A stretch of DNA of 64,000 nt from Chitinibacter sp. SCUT-21 (lineage in GTDB: Bacteria; Pseudomonadota; Gammaproteobacteria; Burkholderiales; Chitinibacteraceae), in contig CP102611.1 in assembly GCA_041874755.1 (NCBI GenBank), forward strand, positions 2,604,001-2,668,000, in the 5' to 3' direction. Positions within the stretch are counted from its first letter, which is position 1. Every line of letters begins with the position of its first letter. Below are positions 55,520 through 64,000 of this stretch, piece after piece. The notes beneath the pieces are model-generated. The model made no database searches, was not told where the DNA came from, and worked only from the letters and a program-made list of their open reading frames with translations. The position numbers and the translations under genes were made by a program.

Positions 55520-55876
55520 TTAATGCGGGTGTGAGAGGCGAAACGTTTCCATAATGCGCCAGTAGGCCGCTTCTTCGAGAATAAACACGCGTCCATCGGG
55601 GGCTTCGTGTGGGGCGATGTCGATCACAATGCGTACAAAGCGGCCGATATCTTGCCAGAGTGCCGCCGCAATCCGCTCAACGAACCAATCCGCGCTTTCG
55701 CCCGCTTTGAGTGCGGCTTCATGGCGTAGCTCTAGTAACAATACGCCATCGCCCAGCGCTTGCTTGCGTATCCAAGAGGGCATGCACCAAATTCGCCGAA
55801 TCGTGGTCAGGGCAATTTCTGCCTCTTGCGGGGCAAGCGGTGACAAACCAATTTGTAAACGATAAGAGCTAGCCAT
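55520..55876 (-). CDS. Hypothetical protein
   Basis: A 118-residue soluble protein starting MASSYRLQIGL, with AAGGAT upstream. Mixed helix/strand, with WFVERIAAALWQDIGRFVRIVIDIAPH. No family or catalytic motif recognised. Divergent from the degenerate GGDEF gene. The reading frame has good codon character and a fitting start, so a real gene is likely. Confidence 0.65.
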   Translation of the reverse strand: MASSYRLQIGLSPLAPQEAEIALTTIRRIWCMPSWIRKQALGDGVLLLELRHEAALKAGESADWFVERIAAALWQDIGRFVRIVIDIAPHEAPDGRVFILEEAAYWRIMETFRLSHPH

Positions 55877-56032
55877 CGGTTTATCCTTGCACAATGCGGC
55901 GGCATTAACCCCTTATTTATTACATGCTCGCCGTTGACTGTCTAGTCTTATTCACGTTACTGCACTAGATTTACACCTTTCTGGGCTTGTTATGCTAGGC
56001 TACAGACACTGCATCAATGAATAGATAAAACC

Positions 56033-57142
56033 ATGAATGACAGCACCGAATTGCTAAATCGCCCGAAAATTCTGGTGGTTGATGATTCTCGTATTGTCCG
56101 CGCGACAATTAAAAAGCATTTATCTGAGTTCTATGATTTGCTTGAAGAGGCCGATGGTGAGGCTGGCTGGCGCCGTTTGATTGGCGATGACTCGATTAGC
56201 TTGGTGTTGTCGGATTTAACCATGCCCGAACTTGACGGGCTTGGCTTATTGGCGCGCATTCGTGCCTCGGGTGAGCCTCGCCTTAATTATTTGCCGGTGA
56301 TTATTATTTCTGGTGAAGAAGATGAGGAGACCAAATTGCGCTGTGTCGAATGCGGTGCGAACGATTTTGTCACTAAATCAACCGATCGCACTGAAATGTT
56401 AGCGCGGGTGAAAGCTAATTTAGATCTAGCCGAAACGCGGCGCGAACTTGCCGAATCGCGCTCGGTGCAAATCCAAACCAGCACTACGGATGCGATCACA
56501 GGGGTTGGTAGCTCGCATTTATTGAACTTGCAGCTAGAGCAGGCATTAGCATTTGCTTTGCGCCACAATAGCGAAGTCACAGTGATGCTGCTTGAAATTA
56601 ATCACGGGCAAACGCTGCAAGATAAGCTGGGTGAGCGCGTGCATGGCCAATTATTAGGTCTGCTGGCGAAATTACTCGAAGCCAAGCTGCGTAAAGAAGA
56701 CACCTTAGCGCGCTTAAATGATTCGATGTTCGCCGTAGTATCTCCTGCCACCCCGCTGATTGAGGCTCGCGTGGTTGCCGAGCGCTTGCGCCAAACGGTA
56801 GCGAATGCGCGGGTTAATTTCCGCAATGAGCAATTGCGGGTTACGGCATCCATCGCGGTGGGTAATTCTTGGCATGACGACGTGCACTCAGCCGAGCGCA
56901 TGATGGCTATTTTGCAGGATAGGCTGTATGCCGATCCGATGAATAATCATGTGTTCATGACCGACCCAGATACGGTGCAAACACCAACGCCGTTAATTTC
57001 GGAAGCCTTAGTGATGCTACACAAGGGCAATGTGGATGAGTTGCGTCCGCACTTGGCCGCCTTGCTGCGCAATTTAAAACCACTCTTGCAATTGGCCAAT
57101 GACGAAATGAATTTGGATTGGGATTTAAAGCAAATTGATTAG
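56033..57142 (+). CDS. Receiver protein with degenerate GGDEF domain
   Basis: A 369-residue protein. Residues 1-130 are a receiver domain with Asp61 (VLSDLTMPELDG), Asp17/18 and Lys115. A GGDEF-like domain follows (~150-310). The catalytic loop reads LARLNDSMFAVVSP (Asn229-Phe233 in place of GGDEF), and the preceding TDAITGVGS lacks the normal LTGLPNR, so it should not make c-di-GMP. It may bind or sense, or act by protein contact. Convergent with an EAL-CBS-GGDEF gene 48 bp away. Confidence 0.88.
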   Translation: MNDSTELLNRPKILVVDDSRIVRATIKKHLSEFYDLLEEADGEAGWRRLIGDDSISLVLSDLTMPELDGLGLLARIRASGEPRLNYLPVIIISGEEDEETKLRCVECGANDFVTKSTDRTEMLARVKANLDLAETRRELAESRSVQIQTSTTDAITGVGSSHLLNLQLEQALAFALRHNSEVTVMLLEINHGQTLQDKLGERVHGQLLGLLAKLLEAKLRKEDTLARLNDSMFAVVSPATPLIEARVVAERLRQTVANARVNFRNEQLRVTASIAVGNSWHDDVHSAERMMAILQDRLYADPMNNHVFMTDPDTVQTPTPLISEALVMLHKGNVDELRPHLAALLRNLKPLLQLANDEMNLDWDLKQID

Positions 57143-57190
57143 GTATAGCGCCACGGTGCTTTGCTGGTATGTGCTTACTGGCAATACCTG

Positions 57191-58954
57191 CTAGATTCTA
57201 CTTTCGTTGTAGCCATTGATGCGTCGATCAATAAACAAAGCATTGCCCGCCTTGCGCTTCGCCATACTTTTCGCCGAGCTGGCAATGCTGGCGACTTCAT
57301 GATGCGATTCATACCAACGCGCAATAATGCGTGCCGCACCCAATGATAAGGATACGAGTGGGTGTTGCTGAATTTCACCTTGTCGGTTGGGGGCGACATA
57401 GCTGCCTCGATTTATGTCGTCGTGGCTAAAATATTGCCGCAGTTGATTGGAAAAATCTTGCAACAAGGCTTCACAGCGCTGCTGCCAATTATCGCTGCGC
57501 AGTAACAAGATGAAATCATCGCCACCTACGTGTCCGACAAAATCAACCGCAGGGTCAAAATGATTGAGCAGCAATTGCCCAACGCATTTTAATAATTCAT
57601 CGCCCCGCGCATAGCCATACACATCGTTATAGGGTTTGAAGTGGTCAAGATCGGCATACACCACCGTGAAGTTTTCTTGCTGCGCCAATAGCTGGCTCAT
57701 GGTTTCTTGGATCGGCACATTGCCCGGCAAGCCCGTTAATGGATTGGCGTGACGGGCCGCATTGAGTTGTAGTTCGGTCATGGTGCGAATAAAGTCCCGC
57801 CCCGTACCCATGCCCAAATAGCGGCCTTGCTCGGTAATGATAAAACCCTCGTCGAGTTGTCGGTGCTCACACGCAGTCATTAAGCGTGCCAATTCAGTAA
57901 GACTAGTCGATTGTTCGACGATTAATGGCTGGGTATTCATATGCAAACTACACTTGCGGGTGCCAAATAATTCTCGACTAAATGGACGAGCCAGTAATTC
58001 TAGAAAGGCGTGGCGCCGAATCAGTCCAACCGGTTTATCTTGATCGAGGATTGGAATAGCTTGTAATTCGGCGTGAGCTTGAAAACGGCGCCACACCGCA
58101 TCGTGCGAGTCATGAACCGACATCGGCGTGACATCACGCAATAAAGACATTGCCGAGCCATTGCTATGTAAAGAGTGATACTCAGTTTCCAATGGGGGCA
58201 AATTGATATTGGTCTTGGGATGTGGTGCGGCATGGCCTAGCAAATACCCTTGGCCAAATTGAATGCCTAGGCTGCGCACCATATCGAGTTCGGCACTTTC
58301 TTCAATGCCTTCTGCGATGACTTGGGTATGCGTATTTACGGCAATTTGCTGCAATGAACGCACAAATTGCCGTTTTTGTGGGTCTAAATGAATACCGCGA
58401 ATAAAGTATTTATCAATTTTAACAATGTCAGGCCGCAGCTCCGACCACAAACGTAAACCGGAAAAACCTTCACCTAAATCATCCAAGGCAATTTGGAATC
58501 CCATTTCACGATAGTGGCGAATGGCATCAGCGAGCAGCGCATAATCGCTAATCGCCTGAGTTTCGGTCAACTCAATCACAATCCGCTGCGGGCGTAGTCC
58601 TACCCGGTTAAGGTAGTCGAGTGTTGCACGGGGACGAAAATTGGCTTGGGTAAAACTGCTGGGGCACACATTTAAAAAAAGTTTGCCGGGTAATTGGCTT
58701 TGGACAAATGCCGAAATAATCACTTTGCGACACGCAATATCCATTTCGGTCAGTAGGCCACAGCGTTCTGCGGCCTGAAAGAGCGCCATCGGCTGATGCA
58801 ATTCACCTGCTGGGCCGCGAATTAATCCCTCAAAACCAAAAACCTCGCCCGTTTTAAATGCCGCAATGGGCTGAAATAAAGGGAAGAGCGTTGCTTGCTG
58901 GATAATATGGAGCACTTGTTCATACAAGTGCTCGATACGGCTAGAGGGAGGCAT
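57191..58954 (-). CDS. EAL-CBS-GGDEF cyclic-di-GMP protein
   Basis: A 587-residue cytoplasmic protein. The EAL domain (~20-245) has Glu42 (EGL instead of EAL), Asn of NVCPS, ELTE, DDLGEG, Lys of VKIDK and the AEGIE and FGQGYLLG segments, so hydrolysis is likely. A CBS pair (~270-390) may sense nucleotides. The GGDEF domain (~400-587) has an intact GGDDF (477-481) and NPLTGLPGN. Both activities may exist, with net output depending on CBS ligand. Convergent with the degenerate GGDEF gene. Confidence 0.93.
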   Translation of the reverse strand: MPPSSRIEHLYEQVLHIIQQATLFPLFQPIAAFKTGEVFGFEGLIRGPAGELHQPMALFQAAERCGLLTEMDIACRKVIISAFVQSQLPGKLFLNVCPSSFTQANFRPRATLDYLNRVGLRPQRIVIELTETQAISDYALLADAIRHYREMGFQIALDDLGEGFSGLRLWSELRPDIVKIDKYFIRGIHLDPQKRQFVRSLQQIAVNTHTQVIAEGIEESAELDMVRSLGIQFGQGYLLGHAAPHPKTNINLPPLETEYHSLHSNGSAMSLLRDVTPMSVHDSHDAVWRRFQAHAELQAIPILDQDKPVGLIRRHAFLELLARPFSRELFGTRKCSLHMNTQPLIVEQSTSLTELARLMTACEHRQLDEGFIITEQGRYLGMGTGRDFIRTMTELQLNAARHANPLTGLPGNVPIQETMSQLLAQQENFTVVYADLDHFKPYNDVYGYARGDELLKCVGQLLLNHFDPAVDFVGHVGGDDFILLLRSDNWQQRCEALLQDFSNQLRQYFSHDDINRGSYVAPNRQGEIQQHPLVSLSLGAARIIARWYESHHEVASIASSAKSMAKRKAGNALFIDRRINGYNESRI

Positions 58955-59123
58955 GCTAGGTAGTCGAGTGAGGCGTGAATATTGTAAGGTAACAGTGTAA
59001 GGTTACGATTGCGTTACATCAATATGTAAAATCGCACGTAGCGAAGCAGATTACACTGTACCCACATAAGAAACGCACATACTGCTACGCCGTAGGCACC
59101 GCAGTATGACTTGGATGACCAGC

Positions 59124-60743
59124 TTATAGGGTGAAGCGTTGCGTAATTGGCATGCGCCAATCTTTGCCAAACGAGCGCTCGGTAATGCGCGGGCCAACCG
59201 GTGCTTGGCGGCGTTTGTATTCGTTGATTTTCAATAAGCGCACCACTTTATTCACATCGGCCTCGGCGTAGCCGCGCGCGATAATGTCGGCAATGCTGAG
59301 GTTTTCTTCCACATACGCTGCCAAAATCGCGTCGAGCACGTCGTATTCAGGCAAGCTGTCTTGATCTTTCTGATCGGGGCGCAGCTCGGCCGACGGTGGG
59401 CGCGTGATAATGCGCTCGGGAATCGGCGCAGCTTGGCCTTTTGCAATCGCTTGTTGGTTGCGCCAGTTTGATAGGCGATAGACCATCGTTTTGGCGACGT
59501 CTTTCAGCACCGCAAAACCGCCGGCCATATCGCCGTACAGTGTCGCGTAGCCCGTCGTCATTTCGGATTTGTTACCCGTGGTGAGTACTAGCTTGCCGGT
59601 CTTATTGGATAAGGACATCAACAGCATACCCCGAATACGGCTTTGCAGATTTTCTTCGGTCGTATCCATGTCCGTGCCAGCAAACTCGTCGGCCAAACCC
59701 GCCATCATGCTTTCATACATCGGCCAGATTTCGATTTCGGAATATTTGCAGCCCAAAATATCAATCATCGCGCGTGAGTCGGTGACCGAAATATCGGCGG
59801 TGTAGCGCGATGGCATCATGACCGCGTGGCAACGCTCGGCACCGAGCGCATCAACGGCAATCGCCAGCGTCAGCGCCGAATCAATTCCGCCCGACAAGCC
59901 CAGTAAAATGCCGGGGAAACGGTTTTTGCCGATATAGTCTTTCACGCCTTGCACTAGCGCGCCGTAAATGCTTTCTTCTATCGAGGTATCGGCTTCAACC
60001 TTAGAAGGTAAAAGATCGCCAGCGCTATACTCACAGTAGGTAATTAGATTTTGATACGCAGGTGCTTGCAGCACCAACTCACCCGATTTATTGAGCGCAA
60101 ACGAGTGACCATCAAACACCAATTCATCTTGCCCGCCCACCAGATTGCAATACACAATTGGGAAGCCGTTTTCTTCGACGCGTTGGCGCGCCACTTCGCG
60201 GCGGGTTTCTTGCTTAGCTTGATGGAACGGCGAGGCGTTCAGCACCAATAGTAGCTCAGCGCCTTCGTCACGCGCGGCGGCAGCAGGTTCGGTATCCCAA
60301 ATGTCTTCGCAAATCGCGATGCCGACTTGCACGCCATCTTGCTCAAAGACCAAGGGCGAAAAGCCGGGGGTAAAGTAGCGAACTTCGTCGAAAACCGCGT
60401 TATTCGGCAACAACAATTTATCGTAGCGGCCAAGCAGATTGCCATCGCGAATCACGCTGGCCGAATTGAATACTTCATCGCCCGCCACACCGCTCGGGTG
60501 GCCGATCACCAAAGTGATGCCGTCAACTTCGTCGATAAAACGGCCGATCGCTTGCTTGCACTGCTTGAGAAATGCCGGGCGCAGTAGCAAGTCTTCGGGC
60601 GGATAACCAGTGAGCGCGAGTTCAGGCGTCAGCAAAATATCAGCGCCAGCCGCTTGTGCTTCGCGTGCGGCGGCCAAAATCAGCTCGGTATTACCAGCAA
60701 GGTCACCAACAATGGGGTTGATCTGGGCAAGGGCGATTTTCAT
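59124..60743 (-). CDS. nadE: Glutamine-dependent NAD+ synthetase
   Basis: A 539-residue two-domain enzyme. N-terminal nitrilase domain (1-~260): catalytic Glu (TPELALTGYPPEDLL), Lys (YDKLLLPNNAVFDE) and Cys (AICEDIWD), which release ammonia from glutamine. C-terminal synthetase (~275-539): ATP P-loop LSGGIDSALTLAI, TTGNKSEMTTGYATLYGD. The start at 60743 (MKIALAQINPIVGD) is preferred over a longer frame. It makes NAD from deamido-NAD. Confidence 0.96.
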   Translation of the reverse strand: MKIALAQINPIVGDLAGNTELILAAAREAQAAGADILLTPELALTGYPPEDLLLRPAFLKQCKQAIGRFIDEVDGITLVIGHPSGVAGDEVFNSASVIRDGNLLGRYDKLLLPNNAVFDEVRYFTPGFSPLVFEQDGVQVGIAICEDIWDTEPAAAARDEGAELLLVLNASPFHQAKQETRREVARQRVEENGFPIVYCNLVGGQDELVFDGHSFALNKSGELVLQAPAYQNLITYCEYSAGDLLPSKVEADTSIEESIYGALVQGVKDYIGKNRFPGILLGLSGGIDSALTLAIAVDALGAERCHAVMMPSRYTADISVTDSRAMIDILGCKYSEIEIWPMYESMMAGLADEFAGTDMDTTEENLQSRIRGMLLMSLSNKTGKLVLTTGNKSEMTTGYATLYGDMAGGFAVLKDVAKTMVYRLSNWRNQQAIAKGQAAPIPERIITRPPSAELRPDQKDQDSLPEYDVLDAILAAYVEENLSIADIIARGYAEADVNKVVRLLKINEYKRRQAPVGPRITERSFGKDWRMPITQRFTL

Positions 60744-60965
60744 GGCAACAGCTTCACGCAAAGTAAAACCGCTATTTTACTCCAGATTGCGCTTGGCGAC
60801 TGCTATGTGCATTGAGCCTTTGCGGCAACAAGTGGCTGGACAACTAGTTCAAAAGGCGGCGCTTTTGTCTGTGGGCCGCATCACCTTTTTGATGTATGGC
60901 GCACTCGTAAAGATGTAAGCAAGGTACAATTCGAAGCGATTGATTCCACACCTTTTTTTCGAAGT

Positions 60966-62570
60966 ATGAGCCAAGCCAAAATCGCGCATTATCAGTTGCA
61001 GTCCCGCCTCGGTAAAGGCGCGATGGGCGTGGTTTTTCGCGCGCGCGACGAGCGGCTTGAGCGCGATGTGGCAATTAAATTATTGCAGGTGAATCTCGAA
61101 AGCGATGAAGCGGCCGATTACGCTGCGCGTTTACTGCAAGAGGCGCGCTCTGCCGCGCGCTTAAATCACCCGGGCATTATTACGGTTTACGATTGTGGTG
61201 AGTGGCGTAGTAAATCGTATTTGGCGATGGAGTTGGTGCACGGCATTACGCTGAAAGACTTGCTCGAAAAGCGTGGGCAATTGTCGATCCGCCAAGTCGT
61301 TAGTATTGCGCGGCAAATGTTCGCCGCCTTGGGGCATGCGCATCGGCATAAAGTCATTCATCGCGACATCAAACCCGGCAATTTGATGTTGACCAAAGAA
61401 GGGCGCTTGAAGATTACCGATTTTGGCATCGCCCAACTTCCCGCCAGTGATTTAACGCGGACGGGTACGATTTTGGGCTCGCCACGGTATATGTCGCCCG
61501 AGCAATTGGCGGGCAAAAAGTTGGATGGTCGTGCCGATTTGTATTCGGCTGGCGTCGTGCTGTATCAATGCCTGACGGGCAAAGCGCCTTTTGACGGCGA
61601 AACGACGATGAACATCGTTTATCAAGTGCTACACACCACGCCGCCCGCGCCGCATGAGCTACGCCCAGAAGTGCCGCGCGTGCTTTCTGACCTCGTTATG
61701 CGTTGTATTGATAAGCACGCGGACCAGCGTTTTAGTAGTTTGGATGCCGCCTTGGCGGCTTTGCTTGGCGGAGATGTTTCCCCACAACGAGCAGAGTTGG
61801 CACCCGAAGACCCGACCGAGGCATTTCATACCAGCGATGCAGCTTTTGAAGCCAAAACGGTGGCGACGGCTTCACCAATATTACCGTGGTTGTCGCAAAC
61901 GGGATCTGTCTTGGCATGGTTGGTGCGGCATTGTCTTGTTGGCCTGCGATTTTTGGGGCGACATCTTTGGTATTGCACTCAGGCCTTGGCGCGAGCATTA
62001 CAACGCTGGACCCCACTGCTGTGGAATGGCCTGACTCGCTATGCGCAATTTTTGCGCCCTTACGGTAAAACGGCGCTGCAAGCGACTCGTTCGGCATTTC
62101 GCCGGCTGCCGCAACGGGTTCAGTTGCTGATTGTGCTGCTTGCAGCAGCAGGGGCGCTGTGGGCGATTTGGCCTAGCCAGCCAGCGGTTGAGCTGGAATT
62201 AAGCCCGGCCGTATCGAATAGTGTTGAAGACAGCAATGGCGATGCAAATCAATTGCAGGCTGAGCATCAGCAACGTAGTCAGTTATTAGAGAGTATGGCC
62301 GAGCAACAGGCTTTGGCTCAAGGCGAAGAGGGCACAAATCAAGTTCAGGCCAAGCAAGAAACCGCACCGATTGATCAATTTGACGCAGATGCACCGCGTG
62401 CCGAGCCAGAATCAATTGATCAGCAAGCGAATGTGTCTGGCTCGCTAAAACAGGCGGGGCAAGAAATTAAACAGGATGTCAAAGGGGTGTTCAATTGTAT
62501 TCTGGGGCAAGGAAATTGCCCGAAGACGAATACCCAGGCTAATCATCAAACTGATCAACGGCGTCCTTAA
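60966..62570 (+). CDS. Membrane-bound Hanks-type Ser/Thr protein kinase
   Basis: A 534-residue kinase. Kinase domain (~9-270): Gly loop LGKGAMGVVF, Lys38 (VAIKLL), HRDIKPGNLM with Asp134 and Asn139, DFG 152-154 and SPEQ at the APE site; all essential residues present. A proline-poor linker and a helix near residues 395-415 (LLIVLLAAAGALWAIW) anchor it; a Gln/Glu-rich periplasmic tail ends in two Cys. No PP2C phosphatase neighbours it. It lies divergent from nadE and convergent with mpl. Confidence 0.93.
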   Translation: MSQAKIAHYQLQSRLGKGAMGVVFRARDERLERDVAIKLLQVNLESDEAADYAARLLQEARSAARLNHPGIITVYDCGEWRSKSYLAMELVHGITLKDLLEKRGQLSIRQVVSIARQMFAALGHAHRHKVIHRDIKPGNLMLTKEGRLKITDFGIAQLPASDLTRTGTILGSPRYMSPEQLAGKKLDGRADLYSAGVVLYQCLTGKAPFDGETTMNIVYQVLHTTPPAPHELRPEVPRVLSDLVMRCIDKHADQRFSSLDAALAALLGGDVSPQRAELAPEDPTEAFHTSDAAFEAKTVATASPILPWLSQTGSVLAWLVRHCLVGLRFLGRHLWYCTQALARALQRWTPLLWNGLTRYAQFLRPYGKTALQATRSAFRRLPQRVQLLIVLLAAAGALWAIWPSQPAVELELSPAVSNSVEDSNGDANQLQAEHQQRSQLLESMAEQQALAQGEEGTNQVQAKQETAPIDQFDADAPRAEPESIDQQANVSGSLKQAGQEIKQDVKGVFNCILGQGNCPKTNTQANHQTDQRRP

Positions 62571-62576
62571 TGCAAT

Positions 62577-62600
62577 TTGGGCAAGCTATTGCTTGCCCAA
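62577..62600. other. Hairpin between kinase and mpl genes
   Basis: TTGGGCAAGC and GCTTGCCCAA pair around TATT. There is no good T-run on either side, so it is at best a weak terminator. Confidence 0.4.
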
Positions 62601-62611
62601 TCAAAGCCATT

Positions 62612-63982
62612 TTATGCTGCAAGCTGGCTCAATAATTTGCCATGGATACCGCCAAAACCACCATTGCTCATCACTAAAATTTGATCGCCGGCACGCGCTT
62701 CAGCGACAATTGCTGCAATCAATTGATCTAAATCACTAAAACTATGCGCTTTTTCCCCTAACGGCGCGAGTGCTTCGGCAGGATCCCAGCCCAGATTAGC
62801 GCCGTAGCAAAACACCACATCGGCCTCGGTCAAACTCGCTGGCAGCGCCGCTTTCATCGTGCCCAGTTTCATCGTGTTCGAGCGCGGCTCTAGCACCGCC
62901 AAGATGCGTTGTGTGCCGACTTTCGCGCGCAAGCCAGCAACTGTAGTGGTAATTGCTGTCGGGTGGTGGGCAAAATCGTCGTACACGGTAATTCCGTTCA
63001 CTGTGCCTTTGACTTCCATGCGGCGTTTGACGTTTTCAAAGCGGGATAGCGCATCAATCGCCACTTGCGGCGTGACGCCAACGTGACGCGCCGCGGCAAT
63101 CGCGGCCAAAGCATTGTGCGCATTGTGTTCGCCCATCAACGACCACACGAGGCGGCCTTGTTGCTCGCCATTAAACAGCACGTCAAAACCATCGGAATAA
63201 ATCTCGCCTAAGGCCCAGCCTTGCGCGTCAGCAAACTGCTCCACTTCAGACCAGCAGCCGCGCTCCAATACGCGCTGCAGGCTGTCCTCTTTGCCATTCA
63301 CAATCACGCGGCCTTGGCCAGGAATGGTGCGCACCAGATGGTGAAATTGCGTTTCAATCGCGCTCAGATCGGCAAAAATATCGGCGTGATCAAATTCCAG
63401 ATTATTCAAAATCGCAGTGCGCGGGCGGTAGTGGACGAATTTGCTGCGCTTATCAAAAAAAGCCGTGTCGTATTCGTCCGCTTCAATGACAAAAAACGGT
63501 GACGTGCTGGCCGCATCTTGGCGCGGCGTGCCCGGAGCGCGCGCCGAAACGCCGAAGTTTTCCGGAATCCCGCCAACCAAAAAGCCCGGCGCTAAACCGG
63601 CGTCTTCCAAAATCCACGCCAGCATTGAGGTGGTGGTGGTTTTGCCGTGCGTGCCAGCGACTGCCAATACCCATTTATCGCGCAGCAAATGTTCGCCCAG
63701 CCACTGTGGGCCAGAGGTATAGGGTAATCCGGCGTTGAGGATTGCCTCCATCAGCGGCATACCCCGCTTAACCACATTGCCGATCACAAATAGATCAGGC
63801 TTGAGCGCAAGTTGTTCTTCGCCAAAACCTTCGATTAATTCAATCCCAAGGCTTTCGAGCTGGGTCGACATCGGCGGGTAAACGTTGGCATCACATCCCG
63901 TCACTTTATGGCCTGCCTCACGAGCCAATGCGGCAATGCCGCCCATAAAAGTGCCGCAAATACCGAGAATGTGAATATGCAT
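62612..63982 (-). CDS. mpl: UDP-MurNAc:L-Ala-gamma-D-Glu-meso-DAP ligase
   Basis: A 456-residue Mur-ligase that reattaches recycled tripeptide to UDP-MurNAc, saving wall peptides. N-terminal HILGICGTFMGGIAALAREAGH, the ATP loop AGTHGKTTTTSML, and the middle EADEYDTAFFDKRSKF are Mpl marks. It complements PBP1A and MurJ in this window. The start lies 18 bp from the window edge, so upstream signals are incomplete. Confidence 0.95.
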   Translation of the reverse strand: MHIHILGICGTFMGGIAALAREAGHKVTGCDANVYPPMSTQLESLGIELIEGFGEEQLALKPDLFVIGNVVKRGMPLMEAILNAGLPYTSGPQWLGEHLLRDKWVLAVAGTHGKTTTTSMLAWILEDAGLAPGFLVGGIPENFGVSARAPGTPRQDAASTSPFFVIEADEYDTAFFDKRSKFVHYRPRTAILNNLEFDHADIFADLSAIETQFHHLVRTIPGQGRVIVNGKEDSLQRVLERGCWSEVEQFADAQGWALGEIYSDGFDVLFNGEQQGRLVWSLMGEHNAHNALAAIAAARHVGVTPQVAIDALSRFENVKRRMEVKGTVNGITVYDDFAHHPTAITTTVAGLRAKVGTQRILAVLEPRSNTMKLGTMKAALPASLTEADVVFCYGANLGWDPAEALAPLGEKAHSFSDLDQLIAAIVAEARAGDQILVMSNGGFGGIHGKLLSQLAA

Positions 63983-64000
63983 AATGCGATCCTCTTACCG

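Overview
The window reads as a chromosomal segment of a free-living, chitin-degrading betaproteobacterium of the order Neisseriales, most like the Chitinibacter/Deefgea group. This is an inference from gene order and protein character: a ponA-pilMNOPQ-aroK-aroB block, the yihY-wrbA-DUF2069 cluster, murJ divergent from rpsT, a GH18 chitinase with chitin-binding modules, and class III (anaerobic) ribonucleotide reductase. Most of the window looks like core chromosome. No insertion sequence, prophage, integron or CRISPR array was seen. The AT-rich first 1.7 kb stands out in composition.

Layout. 1-2.6 kb: an AT-rich, truncated multi-membrane glycosyltransferase-like gene followed by two tandem type IV pilin genes, the promoter-proximal one with a very good sigma-54 promoter. 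2.6-5.6 kb: nrdD-nrdG for anaerobic dNTP synthesis, with an FNR-like site, a NrdR box and a structured leader. 5.7-8.4 kb: a PilZ protein and penicillin-binding protein 1A. 8.6-15.2 kb: pilMNOPQ (pilus alignment complex and secretin), then aroK and aroB; a strong terminator hairpin lies across the aroK start. 15.1-24.9 kb: inner-membrane YihY protein, WrbA, DUF2069, chitinase, MetF, a glycine-zipper lipoprotein, a solute-binding protein, a decayed chemoreceptor fragment, a 2-oxoglutarate oxygenase, a SpecificRecomb-family membrane protein and a YkgJ protein.

25.1-39.1 kb is the most unusual part: a surface-glycan locus of eight genes. A minus-strand run encodes GtrB, GtrA, two stand-alone GT-C-like membrane proteins and an acyltransferase-3/GT-C fusion. 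It is bracketed by two plus-strand units, each starting with an exported beta-sandwich module of the same design. One of these is a small membrane-anchored protein followed by an acyltransferase. The other is the N-terminus of a 1,269-residue protein carrying two GT-C modules. The natural reading is that GtrB makes a polyprenyl-phosphate sugar, GtrA helps it cross the membrane, and the GT-C enzymes transfer it outside the cytoplasm, with O-acylation as an extra decoration. The acceptor is unknown.

39.2-47.4 kb: YidB, an HD-GYP phosphodiesterase, a receiver protein, a polyphosphate:AMP phosphotransferase, an unknown membrane protein, a class II glutamine amidotransferase and an orphan FliD-like protein. 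47.5-55.3 kb: FabI, YgfZ, an AsmA-like protein, two identical tRNA-Asn genes with promoter and terminator, a coiled-coil membrane protein, an aromatic aminotransferase, MurJ and ribosomal protein S20. 55.5-64 kb: a small unknown protein, a receiver protein with a degenerate GGDEF domain facing an EAL-CBS-GGDEF protein, NAD synthetase, a Ser/Thr kinase and the peptidoglycan-recycling ligase Mpl.

Two themes recur. One is cyclic-di-GMP (PilZ, HD-GYP, EAL-CBS-GGDEF, degenerate GGDEF) next to type IV pilus genes. The other is extracytoplasmic glycan assembly (PBP1A, MurJ, Mpl and at least six GT-C modules).
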